A DNA stretch of 64,000 bases from Malachius bipustulatus (lineage: Eukaryota; Arthropoda; Insecta; Coleoptera; Melyridae), in contig OU342637.1 of assembly GCA_910589415.1 (NCBI GenBank), positions 24,217,162 through 24,281,161 on the forward strand. The letters are read 5' to 3'. Position numbers and translations under genes: made by a program. The notes under the pieces are model-generated. The model was not told the origin of the DNA. It saw only the letters and a program-made list of their open reading frames with translations, and ran no database searches. This document shows, in pieces, positions 1 to 10,429 of this stretch (position 1 is its first letter; every line of letters starts with the position of its first letter).

Positions 1-93
1 CGCACAGGAAGCTATGCTCAAAATGGCAGTTAAATCTGAACAAAAATATTATTATTTTAGGTGTCTTTTGAGTGCAAACCGCGATATATTTAC

Positions 94-1306
94 CTCTTTT
101 AACATTAATGCTAGTCCAGGAATAAAATTGAACATTAACACCTCCATGCTTTAAAATTTCTCTTTTGGCGTAGACTAAGTAGTCCTCGATTGAAGTTTTA
201 ATGTTTTCGTATTCCTCAGCAACGTATTCCCTATCAATGACAATTGCTGAAATGATTGGCTTATTTATTTTAGAGTCGTATGGGGCGGGAAAAGTTTTGA
301 GGAAATTATTTTCATTGCATTTAGACAAACAGGGGTCTTTGGGAGTTAAAACAAATCAAAAGTTGTTTCAAAAATAACTCCAAATTCTTATTTGTAGTTG
401 CTAATATTGACCCAAATAGTATTATAACATAATCTTCAGTTTCCCACATTGCCTATTACCCTCTTGGTCGCCCTCTGAGTCGGTCTTTGATTATAGTTTA
501 GACTGTAATTTAATAAAGAGAAAATTACCTAAGCATCGCCCTAACAAGTGCAACCTGTTGGAGAAGATTGTCAACACAAGATTCATCTGGTCACTAGAAA
601 GTGATAACCTCATATCGAAACTTCAAACGGATTTAGGAAAAATAAATCAACCATAGACAATATTCACACACCTATAGAAACGAAGTTTCCGAAGCCTTCG
701 CTAACAAGCAATCGTTACTTTCGAAATTCTTTGACCTAGAAAAATCATACGACTTGACTTGGAATAACTCCATCCTGGCAAACCTCGACGACTGAGGCTT
801 CAGAGAACACATATTGTATTTCTTGCAAAACTTCCATGGTAGCTTAACAATGAAAGGTAGGTTAAATGGACACAGCTGAAAACGGTATTCTCAAGGGTCA
901 GTCCTAAGTGTTACTAAGTCCTACTGCAAACTTATCTGGAAGAAGCACATTGAATATTTGAAAACATAGTTCAATAAATCCCTAAACATCGAGTATTGGC
1001 CCACCACTCGTGGGGAGCTCAGAGGCAAACTCCTGAATATTTAAAACACTGGTACTTCCAAAGTTTGAGTGTAAAGAATAGCTCTTCGTATCACTTGAGC
1101 CCACACAGATAACCTTAATCACAAACCAGCCTCATGAAACTGATATGCCAAAGTCATACAAGACCGTCAAAAGAAACAAGTTCTTCTCTACGAAAGATGC
1201 CATCGAATCCACGACGAACTAAGATCCAACTGCCAGCACCCACCTCAAACAAGAACCCACAATCACCACCATAGACCAAACTGTCATACATCAAGGAAAT
1301 CGAACT

Positions 1307-1347
<41 letters not shown>

Positions 1348-2279
1348 CCACACAGTACCCTCGTTCACTTCCACAGAATTCAAGAGTCACTTTCGGACTA
1401 AGCACACTTTTATTTAACAGATGCCAGTCTGTTATAATTATAATTTTTCATTTGGTATCTTATCAAGTAGCTGAAATTTTTATACCGGGTGACAAAAATA
1501 ATCAAATTTTTTACCACTCTGTATATAAATTTCATCCATCCAATAGGATACCGGACGAAAATTTAAGATAGGGATATGTAAGACGTTTTCCCATATCTCG
1601 AGCCGTTTTCAATATAAGCTGCTTTGAAAATGGAAAATCGCGATTTTCATTTGTTTATAACTCATAAATTGCTCATTACAAACTTCAACTTTACAAACCA
1701 TTCTTTTTTACTTTTCTCAAATAATCTGAAGATGTAATAATATAGAGGATGTCCTATTTAAAATAACAAAGTTATATGGCGTACAGCGATATTGGGCCAT
1801 CCTGTGTATCTGAAAATAATTTTACAAACTGCACTTTACCCTCCCATTTACAGCACTTTTTGGTTCATTTCGATATCTTTAATAGTGTAGGTGTAATCGA
1901 GCTTTCCATTTTAGAGGACTCACCCTGTATATAATTATACTCATAGGAGTTATTATCATGTAACTCTAGAACCGAGATTACTGTTAGAACTTCTTAAGCT
2001 CTGATAAATTTATTTACAATCATCATAATTAAAAAGCAGTAACAATTTCGTCAAAAATGCTAAAATTTTAAGCCCCCTTCTCACCTACCCTTATTCACTT
2101 ACCTAAAGTGGCGTTGGTGGTGATGAGTGATGGAAAATTGTTGGCACTGGTCATAACATAAACCCACGCGAAGCTGACAAATACCCCCAGTAGCATCGTA
2201 AGAGAATCATATCTATCATAAAAAGGTAGACTTTTATACCACTCGAATAAAATAGAATTTATTATCAACCATATTGAAA
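94..2279 (-). CDS. Partial gene, unrecognised membrane-associated protein (two exons, runs off left edge)
   Basis: Two minus-strand exons join in frame. Exon A (2103-2279) has an acceptor ending TTATTAG and a GTAAGT donor, and encodes two hydrophobic stretches (around LIINSILFEW and MLLGVFVSFAWVYVM) that look like membrane segments. Exon B (94-336) has an AAAG acceptor and a GTAAAT donor, and reads soluble sequence containing INKPIISAIVIDREYVAEEY. Exon A ends with one spare base and exon B begins with two, so the junction rebuilds an Asp codon. The 1.77-kb intron is filled with LINE and repeat debris. I see no start codon and no earlier exon, and the remaining exons lie left of base 94. I do not recognise the family. 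Splice sites, phase agreement and open frames support a real gene; the function is unknown. Confidence 0.5.
530..1270 (+). pseudogene. Degenerate non-LTR retrotransposon reverse transcriptase (Jockey/R1-like)
   Basis: Broken plus-strand frames read a LINE-type RT. They include NLLEKIVNTRFIWSLES and DNLISKLQT near 550-620, then pieces resembling the palm (FDLEKSYDLTW-like, near 720-765) and the GVPQGSVL region (near 890-910). Stops and frame changes are frequent, so this is an old dead copy. It sits in the intron of the left-edge gene, on the opposite strand. Confidence 0.7.
1309..1343. repeat. (CA)n microsatellite
   Basis: About 17 uninterrupted CA dinucleotides, followed by a GC variant and CACCCACACA. 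It lies at the end of the degenerate LINE relic. Confidence 0.95.
1480..1940. repeat. Dispersed non-coding repeat bounded by ACCCTGTATA-type ends
   Basis: This block shares long similarity with 43740-44290 (the segment with TTTATAACTCA, then CTCAAATAATCTGAAG, then a boundary like GGACTCACCCTGTATA). A shorter cognate lies near 26800-26870. No coding potential is visible. The ends resemble those of TA-target MITEs seen elsewhere in the window. Confidence 0.6.
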
Positions 2280-2829
2280 CTAATAACATGCCGATGGTGT
2301 GTAAATGTTACATGTACCTTGCAGGTGTGTATTATGAACTGAATCAGTTCTTTATTATTAGGTTAGGAAGGCTGAAAGGTCGCGCATTAATAATTCATCC
2401 CCCAAATCCATCAGTAAGTAGATCAAGCCGACTCATCCTTGACTCACATAATACAAAGTAGGCTTTGCAACCCCTGTGAACTCATTATCCGACTTGAATC
2501 TGGGCTAATAATTGATTCGGCGAATTTTTTCTATAGTCACTATGTTTATTCGGTAGACAAGGAAAGGAACAGCGAAACTTCTTAATGGATATGAATAGGT
2601 TTTAAATTCCTTCAACGGACGATTTAATTAACAGCTTATTTTAGTAGCTACCTAGTGTTTTTAGTCATGCACCTTTCTTAGTGTTGTTCCTATTATTAAT
2701 AATAATGTAATTCTTCCTTCTATTATTTATACTTTATTTATATTATTACTATTATTTATACATCAAAAAGGAAACAAATCTTCAGCGTTGCGGGAAATCT
2801 ACAACTTTGGCAACAATGAACACTTTGGA
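2280..2829. other. Non-coding stretch, nothing recognised
   Basis: A+T-rich sequence with a short TTATTA-rich patch near 2690-2760. I see no reading frame, TIR or known repeat. Confidence 0.5.
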
Positions 2830-3295
2830 TAGGTATATTTGAAAACCCCGTTGCCGTTCAGCACATCCAGACTCCTCCTATCAACAATAGTGCCTCATCT
2901 GCCTTCCTGGTTAATATTTCTACTCCCATCTCTTCTAGGGTCCTGATATTTTGTTTTACAGATCTCAAGATGTTTAATCCAAAATGTCCTCTGCCGTTTT
3001 CCCAACTGGTCTGCCTTGCTATCTATGTAGACTCAGCACCCTCTCCCACAATATATTTCACAGCAATGGACCATGAATTGGTCCCTGAAGTACCCCGCAA
3101 GATGCTCTAACACGCTGGCGGTACTCTGTTTCGAACAAACTATAAAGTGACCTTATCTTAGCTGATCGTTTTTTCTTATATATTGCAGGTATACCTACCA
3201 GGTGCCAATAACACCCCAATAACCGCCCCCCCCCCCCCCTGGCATGAGCATCCAGGAAAGACCAAGTTTCTCTCCGGAACCGCTTCCACATTTCG
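2830..3295 (-). pseudogene. R1-like non-LTR retrotransposon RT fragment
   Basis: The minus-strand frame reads FETEYRQRVRASCGVLQGP then IHGPLL, matching the conserved GVPQGSVLGPLLW block of R1-clade reverse transcriptases. It is followed by a stop and heavily decayed downstream sequence. Only a few hundred bases survive. A run of 14 C residues (3226-3239) interrupts the upstream part. Confidence 0.6.
3226..3239. repeat. Poly(C) tract
   Basis: Fourteen consecutive C residues inside the R1-like fragment. Confidence 0.9.
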
Positions 3296-3829
3296 TACCT
3301 TGATGTAACCTGCTGATCTGAACTGGCCTAACCTACAGTTCTTTTAAATATTGCAAATATCAAAATGTCTGAACGGGACTCTGCGCTCTATAAGATAAAA
3401 GAGTTCTTTGTTAGGGATTAATTTCTAGTTAGGGATTCATTTTTATGTCCACAAGAGACTTCTTTTTTTCCTTTTTTTGCTTCTATTTATGTACTTAGCC
3501 AGCATTAAAAGATTTTCCTTAAATCTCGATTAATCCCGATCGCCTAATCCTTATGCGCTTGTTTCTTTCTAAATTATTATCAATTGTCCAAGTCAAAGAA
3601 GTGGAACAAAAATAACAATTCTAATCAAAAATTATTATCTTCATATCACGCACGATATACCTATAATGAAGCTGAGTATTGATTATTTCGATAATTAGAA
3701 ACCAACCAAGTTCTTGATAAAACAATTTCTGTGAAATAATCATTAATTCATCTTCGAGGAAATGTAATTATTGAGCGAGTACCTACCCCTACCTACTAGA
3801 ATTTCAAAATAATTTTCATATTTTATGAA
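3296..3829. other. Non-coding stretch, nothing recognised
   Basis: A+T-rich sequence with no supported gene, repeat boundary or regulatory element. Confidence 0.5.
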
Positions 3830-3965
3830 TGTATCTTAGCTTAGCGTTACAGTTTTTATTCCGTACTGTGTCGTACAACCTATTTACATTCTTAATTTAA
3901 CTCCGGTAGGTATATGGAACATTACAGTACCTACTCAGTCCGGTAAATTTTAGAAATGGATTGAT
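3830..3965 (-). repeat. Partial inverted copy of a dispersed repeat (relative of 35640-36110)
   Basis: Read on the minus strand, it matches about 36010-36110: CCATTTCTAAAATTTACCGG, then AAATTAAGAATGT, then a TACGACAYAGTA-like string. It is non-coding. The family also includes 5210-5530. Confidence 0.65.
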
Positions 3966-4481
3966 ATAAGAAGTATACACTGCAACGGGTATTTTAATTT
4001 AAATAATTCGTGCGTGGATCAGTCCCCAAGTAACCCCTTACTAAGATATTTAAAAATAATTTTTGTTTACAAATTAACTATATACAATAAACCTCGCAAT
4101 AAACCAAATAATATTATCAAGAGCGATGGCGGTTTTAGGTATTTGGCTCCTCCCACTGGACGGGCAGGCCGCAGTAATCCGAGGTCCCCGTTGGTTTCCG
4201 GAACTGATTGTATATGCAGCGCTTGGTGATAAGGAGCGGGTCGCTACCAGCCGCCGCTGTACCCTCGACACCTCGCTGGAACGCGTCACCCGTTTTACTA
4301 TACCAGAACACGCGATCGATTCGGGCCTCGAATCTCGTCCGCCTGGAGAACAGGAGGTAGTAGGCCCTGTGGGCTCTCAATACAAGCCGCACCGACGAGA
4401 CCTGCTGTTTAATCTAGGTCTTAATAAGACGTGAGCCTGCAGGATGGCAAACTGAAAATAAAGAAAAATTAATTACTAGTT

Positions 4482-4789
4482 CTCCGCTCAGAGCTCATTA
4501 CACTCTGGGCGAGAGTTACGGGACAAGGATAGACCGACTCAATGCTTCGGCCTTTCCCCCTTGGTGCACTCAGTACATGTACTTTGGTTACCTGGTCCTG
4601 TCCTGTGTCCCTGGGGGCTCACTACACCCACCAGAGAAATGATACGCGCGCTAGTCAATACCCAGCTCGCGCCTCGCTGCCTGTTTACCCGGTCGGTGGA
4701 CTCAGTACATCCACCGCGGGGTGCTGGCTCCTGCAGGCTCAGTACACCTGGCAGGAGTTGAATGCTTGATGGTCAGTACTCAAACAAGC
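4482..4789. other. Array of eight hairpins with a conserved 9-nt loop and unrelated stems
   Basis: Plus-strand loops are at 4494-4502 (CTCATTACA), 4538-4546 (CTCAATGCT), 4569-4577 (CTCAGTACA), 4618-4626 (CTCACTACA), 4654-4662 (GTCAATACC), 4701-4709 (CTCAGTACA), 4738-4746 (CTCAGTACA) and 4772-4780 (GTCAGTACT). Every loop is 9 nt and seven of eight contain TCANTAC. Each is flanked by a stem of its own sequence: about 12 bp for the first (CTCCGCTCAGAG), 7 bp perfect for the sixth (CGGTGGA/TCCACCG), and 10 bp with one bulge for the seventh. The second, third, fifth and eighth are weaker, with one or two mismatches or wobbles. Several have a bulge, always in the 3' arm on the plus strand. Loop starts are 31-49 nt apart. 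Conserved loops with covarying stems point to a folded RNA or single-stranded DNA. Function unknown. Confidence 0.85.
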
Positions 4790-4790
4790 A

Positions 4791-4823
4791 CTGTCCGTTC
4801 TTCGGATGTCCTCTCCTTTTATA
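4791..4823 (-). promoter_or_regulatory. Core promoter: TATA box and initiator
   Basis: On the minus strand TATAAAAGG (4823-4815) lies 31 nt before the A of an ACAGTG initiator (A at 4792), the usual arthropod spacing and a good match to the TCAGT-type initiator. A transcript would enter the hairpin array at about +3. The prediction rests on motif and spacing only. Confidence 0.6.
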
Positions 4824-4826
4824 GCC

Positions 4827-4862
4827 GGCGGCGGAGTGATAAGGCTGCTATCGCCGCCGCAA
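4827..4862. other. G+C-rich hairpin upstream of the TATA box
   Basis: GCGGCGG...GTGATA pairs with TATCGCCGCCGC across a 7-nt loop, giving about 12 bp with a 2-nt bulge. It lies just upstream (minus strand) of the TATA box and lacks the TCANTAC loop of the neighbouring array. Confidence 0.65.
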
Positions 4863-5209
4863 AAACCTTCTCTTCCTGTTTCGAACTGATTGAATGAAAT
4901 AAACTGTCTCTAATAAGCAACTAATTGGAATAATAATTATGAACGAAAGCCTCGGATTTCGTTACAACAAGAGCAACAAGAGTTACAATATTAGTATATC
5001 AAAATGAAACGATGCCTTTGATTTGTTAATTTATTAGCAATCAGTTCAAAATTTTCAAGGTGGCATTTAACAAAAGTGATACCTAACAACCTACTATACG
5101 CTTCTGTAGTTACTCGAGTGTTGCCTAGAATGCGTCTTTAGTTACGAGTTCGTAGTTGAAAAACATACGAGGTGAGCAACAGGTAGGATCATTTAATTTT
5201 GGACAACTA

Positions 5210-5530
5210 CCAAATTTGAAATTTTTCGGATTGGTCAGTAAATAGTGGTAACTAAGGACGCATATAGACTCCACCCACTAACGCAATTACCGTGGATACG
5301 ATTATTGTCAAAATTTGACCGCAATAGAGACCGTATTATTTTAAACCAATAAACAGTTGAAGTTCCTACAACTTTGTTGTTAAAAAAAAATGAATTGAAA
5401 AAATAACACAGGATGAAATAAAATCTTGTAAGATACTTGTACTGCAAGCGATGTTACAGTATTCGTCGCCAAATTCTGAATTCAGTTCCTGTAGTCACCT
5501 CGTCCATAAACATAACACTCAGACTGTAAC
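5210..5530 (-). repeat. Inverted copy of the 35640-36110 repeat family
   Basis: The reverse complement aligns with 35660-36010: GTTTATGGACGAGG, TTTGGCGACGAATA, CTGTAACATCGCTT and TTTTATTTCAT follow in the same order. It is non-coding and ends about 280 bp upstream of the aminopeptidase start. Confidence 0.75.
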
Positions 5531-5811
5531 ATCCGCTTTGCAGGACTTATAAAGTATGTATAAGTATAACTAGGTACTTTTAATTCAATTTCATTGTATT
5601 TTTAGACGCTTCAAGCATTTAAGCATTGAAGGTATATTTTACGTCAATTAAGACAGATACATTAATTGTTCCAAAATTCTGATCTAGGTAAGCAAATGCT
5701 AGTTGTGACATTTAGAGTAAAACAAAGCAATAGCTATAAACAAACAATTTTGAGTCAGTCCAAATAGTCCAAATTATTCATGTGGGGTGGAAAAGTTAAA
5801 ATTAAATTAAA

Positions 5812-8094
5812 ATGTCGCTAATTTCAATCGTTAGAAGAACTAACTCTCAACATTTTCTAAAATCCTTAGTGTATACACGTAGTTTCAGTTCAGAAACTCC
5901 GGCTGTCAGCGGAGCAGAACGGGTAAGTACTTTTATTAACAAATCAAATAATTCAATCCTATTATCAAGAACCTTAAACTTCAATGCGGTAAAATTAACT
6001 CAAAAACAGGCGATAACTTTAAGTTCCATCAAGCGGTTCGAGGTGAACCTAACAACGTTTTAATTATTCTCATAATGCAGTAATTACTTTCGTTAACTTA
6101 ACTCTAAATAATACAATGAAACTACTGTCAAAATTGGACATTTATTAACTTCAACGGGGTTGTAGAAGAAATGGACCTAATTCACATACTAATTTGCTGA
6201 TAGGTCCACCCAGAAATAATAGATGTCGCTAGCGGCGATGTCGCCAAACAAATACATATTTTTTGTTTCCCTTATTAATTATTGTCGTTTAAAGTATTTG
6301 TATTTATTAATCAATAATTATTCTACAGAAAGGTTTAATTCTTGGCGTTTATCAAGGCGAAGGCGGCGAACATGTCCTCACCAAAGCTGGCAATAAATTC
6401 AATGATCATCTCAATGGAAAATTAGGGGAACTTATAAAACGGTAATCACTTTTATTACTTTTACTCTCAACTTTAACCAACTCTAATAAGTCTTATCAGA
6501 ATCTAAAGCCTTCAATCGTTGACATTTCCCGATCAAGTGAAGCAGAACTAGGACAAGTTATTAAAACAAGCATTATTTCCAGCTCCGGCGGATCAATAAA
6601 GAAAGGCAAGTTCAGAGTATTCAACAACATCGACAAAGAATTCTGGGCCGTGGCCGTCGTCGGTTTGGGTCGCGAGAAGCAGGGCTACAACGAAATGGAA
6701 GCGATCGACGAAGGGATGGAATCGGTGCGAATAGCAGCCGGTCTGGGCGCCTTCCGTCTCCAGAAACAAGGCGTCACAAGAATCCTAACCGAAGGTCTAG
6801 GACACGCTGAGCAGGCTGCAGAAGGCAGCGCCCTCGCCTTGTGGACCTTCCAGGAAAATAGGATCAAGGAGAAGTGGAAGACGATTCCGACGTTGGAACT
6901 GTTCGACGACCCAGACACGGAGGGCTTCCAGCGCGGACTCTTCAAGGCCGAGTCACAGAACCTGGCGCGTCGATTGTCGGACACCCCGGCCAACCAGATG
7001 ACTCCGCTGCATTTTGCTCAGGAGACCGTCAATGAGCTCTGTCCTTGCGGAATTAAGGTCCAGGTGCATGACAAGGATTGGATCGAGAGCAAGAAGTTCA
7101 ACGCGTTCTTGACAGTCGCGAGAGGCTCCTGCGAACCTCCGGTCTTGCTGGAGATCTCTTATTGTGGAGGACCTGCTGACCAGAAACCGATTTTGTTTGT
7201 TGGAAAAGGGATCACGTTCGATAGCGGCGGACTTTGCCTCAAGAAGTGTAAAGGAATGGATGTATACAAAGCTGACATGAGCGGCGCTGCTTCCATCATA
7301 TCTGCTATCAGGTTAGTTTCTACTAATTGCATTTTAATTTTACACCATTGTGGAATGGTATTCGGTTGTTAGAATATTTGTGGAAATTTCAAATTTTAGG
7401 GCCGCAGCCGCTTTAAGCCTCCCAATCAACATCGAAGCGGTGATTCCCCTCTGCGAGAACATGCCAAGCGGGATGGCGATGAAATGCGGCGATGTGGTGA
7501 TGGGGATGAACGGAAAATCAATCAAGATCACCGATCCTGACAACGAGGGTAGATTGATCATGTCGGATGCGATGGTGTACGGTCAAGGGCTGCACAAACC
7601 AAGACTTATAATCGACGTAGCCACTTTGACACCCGGTTCGCGAAGAGCGTTAGGATCGGGTGCGAGCGCGGTTTTCTGCAACTCCCAGACCATGTGGTCG
7701 CAGGTGAGGAAAGCTGGCGTCATCACCGGCGATAGGGTTTGGAGGATGCCTCTTTGGAAGTACTACATTCAAAAGGTACGTTGATTAACGAATCGTCTGG
7801 AGTTGATGTAATTTTTTTATTATACTATCGAAGGTGACGCATCATACATCTCACGACGTGAACAATAAAGGAGAAGGCCACGCGTCAGCGTGCTTAGCTG
7901 CAGCTTTCCTGAACGAGTTCATCCAGTGCGTGGACTGGATTCATTTCGATACAACCGGTGTCGGTATGAAATGCGAGCACAAAGTTTACCCGTATTATAG
8001 GAAAGGAAGAGCTACCGGACGCCCAACCAGAACCCTAATTCAGCTGCTCTACCAATTATCGTGTCCCTCAGAAGGTCAGAGGGAGGTCAAATAA
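5812..8094 (+). CDS. Leucine aminopeptidase (M17 family), mitochondrial-type N terminus
   Basis: Two-metal cytosol-aminopeptidase-type exopeptidase that releases N-terminal residues from peptides. Exons are 5812-5922, 6329-6441, 6583-7311, 7400-7775 and 7834-8094, all GT-AG and in phase, encoding 529 aa (human LAP3 is 519). The first ~30 residues (MSLISIVRRTNSQHFLKSL...) are Arg/Ser-rich without acids, suggesting a mitochondrial presequence. The M17 metal ligands are visible: VGKGITFDSGG near residues 280-290, KADMSGA near 306, and DPDNEGRL near 361-367. The family signature there is usually NTDAEGRL, so this copy has Asn for Ala but keeps the Asp, Glu and Arg. NMPSG, RVWRMPL and GRPTRTLI are also conserved. 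A polyA signal follows at about 8155. The nearer AG at 6499 would give stops, and the AG at 6582 restores frame. The Drosophila relatives granny-smith and the sperm-LAPs belong to the same family; which orthologue this is cannot be decided here. Confidence 0.93.
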
Positions 8095-8489
8095 TAGCTT
8101 TAGTACGATCTTTGGTAAGAGACTTAATCTGACTAGTATAAGTGATCCGGGAATCAATAAAATTCAATAAGGGGTTTTTGTGACTATTGTAAATTTGGCA
8201 GCCTGGTCATCTGCCATTTTCAAAACGTTTAGAATAATAATTATTAGATCTTAGTGAAGTCTTCCCGATCGCGAAATTCTAACGAAATATAATAATGTGC
8301 AATTCCATCAATTCCATGTCTGAGCGCTTCGCATGGTAATCTTGGACTGGACTTGTAAAGTGTTAAAATTCTAGTGTAAATTTTATTAGGCAGGGAATAT
8401 ATTATGTATGTGTAGTGGTTTATTTTTTGTACTTGATCTACAAATATACTTATTTATATCTTTATTCTTGTTCTTGTTTTTATTTTATT
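8095..8489 (+). other. 3' flank of the aminopeptidase gene
   Basis: Contains AATAAAATTCAATAA near 8155-8170, the likely cleavage signal. The rest is A+T-rich with no further gene seen. Confidence 0.6.
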
Positions 8490-10150
8490 TGTAGGAAATT
8501 CATGAGCACTAACTGATGCGTTTCAATACCACAATTTCATCCTTGCTCGAAACAGATGCAAAGAAATAATAGATCAAACCAAGGAAACTCGCAACCAAAG
8601 AATTGGGAACAAACTTCTCTCCTGCCCTAACGGTTCGAAACCTTTTTGGTCGGTAACTAAGGCAGTCAGTCAGAACTTCACCAGATCGACAATTCCACCA
8701 CTTACACGGATAAACGGGACTATCGCATCTACGGCTACTGAGAAGGCGAACTTGTTGGTGGGAGTGTTTTCTTCATACTCTTCCGTCGACTTTCAGGGAA
8801 GGGCGTCCCTTCCGTGGAGCCCAAAATGTCAGACATTGTTTTCCGACAGTGTCATAAAGCGCATTATGTTAGCCTTAGACCCAAACAAACTTTCAGGGCC
8901 CGATGACGTACCTGTTATCGTACTTAAAAAATGCGCCACTGAGCTGTCATCTGTTTTCTGTCAACTTTTCAATCTGTCCTATAGAAAGGGAATATTTCCT
9001 TTCTGCTGGAAATGTGCACGGATCCAACCTATTACCAAGAAAGTCAAAAATACTATATCAAATAACTATCGACCAGTGGCACTGCTTTCAGTAATATCCA
9101 AGATTATGGAGAAATCTATTAATAACCAACATCTTTTAAAGTACTTGGAAGGAGCTAATATAATCAGCGACCGCCAATACGGATTCCGCAAACAGAGTGA
9201 ACTAACTGGTGACCTTCTCACCTACCTCACCGAGCTGTGGAGCAGCGCAATCGAGCACCATGGGGAGTCTCGAACGGTTGCGCTTAATATTTCCAGAAGT
9301 TTCGACCATGATGGACTGTTGGCAAAACTGCACGCTTATGGGATGCCCGAGAAATTCTGCTTGTGGCTTGCGAGTTATCTCGGAGATTACAGGTGGCAGT
9401 CGATGGAGTTCTTTCTGAGACCTTTTCCATCAATGCCGGTGTGCCGCAGGGATCCATTTTATCTCCGATTCTCTTTCTAATATTTATCAACGACTTGCCT
9501 GAAACATCAAAAAATCCAATATACAGTATTGCCGATGACAGTACTCATATCTTCTTAGACCTTAGATGCACGAACATCTGCCATCAACGCACAGACTCGC
9601 AGGGAGCAAGAAGTTGCCATACTTAACAATGACTTACAAGACATTCTAGCTTGTGGCGATAGAAACCAAGTTCAATTTAATGCTGGAAAAACCCAAGCAG
9701 TCATCTTCTCCAAAAAGGTCAACGTTTTGGAGCCTGATATGGTGATGGCGGGACACTCTTTTACTATCCATCGTCATCTCTTCGTTTACTTGGAGTGAGC
9801 CTCGGAGCGAACATGTCATTGGCATGCAATTGGCATGATCATGTTGCAGGTCTGGCGAAGAGTGCTTCTCAAAAACTTGGAACACTCTTCCGCACGAAGA
9901 AATTTTATACACCACAACAGCTTCTCCTCTTATACAAGGCTCAAATCCGACCATCCTTGGAGTACACATGTTTGGAGCTCATGCAGCTCCTAAACTACGC
10001 TGAGATTACTCGACTCTATCCAGAAAAGAGCCATGTCCACTTGATTGGGGACCCAGATTTGACAAAAAGTTAGACACTCTCGAACATCGAAGAAGAGTGG
10101 CCGGAAATGTGTGTGTCCACCAAACCGGACACAGCCCGTTTGTTCCCAAT
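8490..10150 (+). pseudogene. Jockey-like LINE, reverse transcriptase relic
   Basis: A long open frame begins upstream of 8752 without a start and runs to 9480. It contains the RT thumb/fingers motifs LSGPDDVPVIVLKKC, CARIQPITKK, NNYRPVALLSVISKIMEK and ISDRQYGFRKQ. After a shift near 9420 a second frame (9363-9626) reads INAGVPQGSILSPILFLIF and SIADDSTHI, the catalytic ADD box. A third frame (9795-10073) has the C-terminal part (LLLLYKAQIRPSLEYT), then LEHRRRVAGNV in another frame. At least two frameshifts and the lack of an endonuclease domain mark it as dead and 5'-truncated. Confidence 0.88.
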
Positions 10151-10429
10151 ACCGGGTGGGTCATCGAAAAGGTAACAAGCCTATAATTTGGAAAGTGAAG
10201 ATCTATGCAAAAAACACCGAAACAGGTCGATTTTGTTTTCGAGGGGGACATATTTGCGTGACAAATTTAAAACTACCCAAGTTCACCCCCTTGGCAGGGG
10301 GGGTGATTTGCTTATCATCATAGGGAACAGATATCGAGTGATACATAATTTGAAAGCTACTTGAATTTTTTACAACGATATCCAACATTTTGGGTTTCGC
10401 TTACATTATACTCTCTCTTTCTCCTAGTC
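10151..10429. other. Non-coding, probable repeat tail
   Basis: Downstream of the LINE relic. It has a G-rich patch (GGCAGGGGGGGTG near 10290-10302) and no reading frame of note. No element boundaries were found. Confidence 0.4.

Larger units (their letters stand above)
4035..4967 (-). mobile_element. G+C-rich island, possible solitary LTR carrying a promoter
   Basis: This is a G+C-rich block in an A+T-rich setting. On the minus strand it starts TGTAACGAAATCC near 4967, has a TATA box at 4823-4815, then an eight-hairpin array, and ends near a GGGGTTACT followed by TGGGGACTGATCC at about 4035-4020, which could be a weak primer-binding site. A CAAG tetramer flanks both proposed ends. No second LTR or pol is present, so a solitary LTR is an inference. 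The minus frame 4427-4135 stays open without an ATG (contains SRRTRFEARIDRVFWYSKTG), and the plus frame 4126-4434 is also open. I recognise neither. An unrelated promoter-bearing gene fragment is the alternative. Confidence 0.35.

Noticed and set aside
1154..1405. 83-codon minus-strand frame with a Cys-Val run
   Set aside because: It is a translation of the CA microsatellite and LINE debris.
4126..4434. Overlapping open frames in the G+C island as genes
   Set aside because: Both strands are open because of G+C richness; there is no ATG on the minus frame, no known motif and no splice support.
4482..4789. Hairpins as a rolling-circle origin (geminivirus/circovirus nonanucleotide)
   Set aside because: Those origins carry one hairpin with a TA-rich nonamer and a nearby Rep gene; here there are eight hairpins, a different loop and no Rep.
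4482..4789. CRISPR array
   Set aside because: The repeated unit is only a 9-nt loop, spacing varies, and the flanks are palindromic; this is a eukaryotic nuclear sequence.
4482..4789. tRNA or microRNA cluster
   Set aside because: Stems are too short for miRNA precursors, and no A/B boxes or cloverleaf are present.
6500..6582. Exon 3 of the aminopeptidase starting at the nearer AG (6499)
   Set aside because: Joining exon 2 there gives an immediate stop; the AG at 6582 keeps phase and gives sequence that fits the family.
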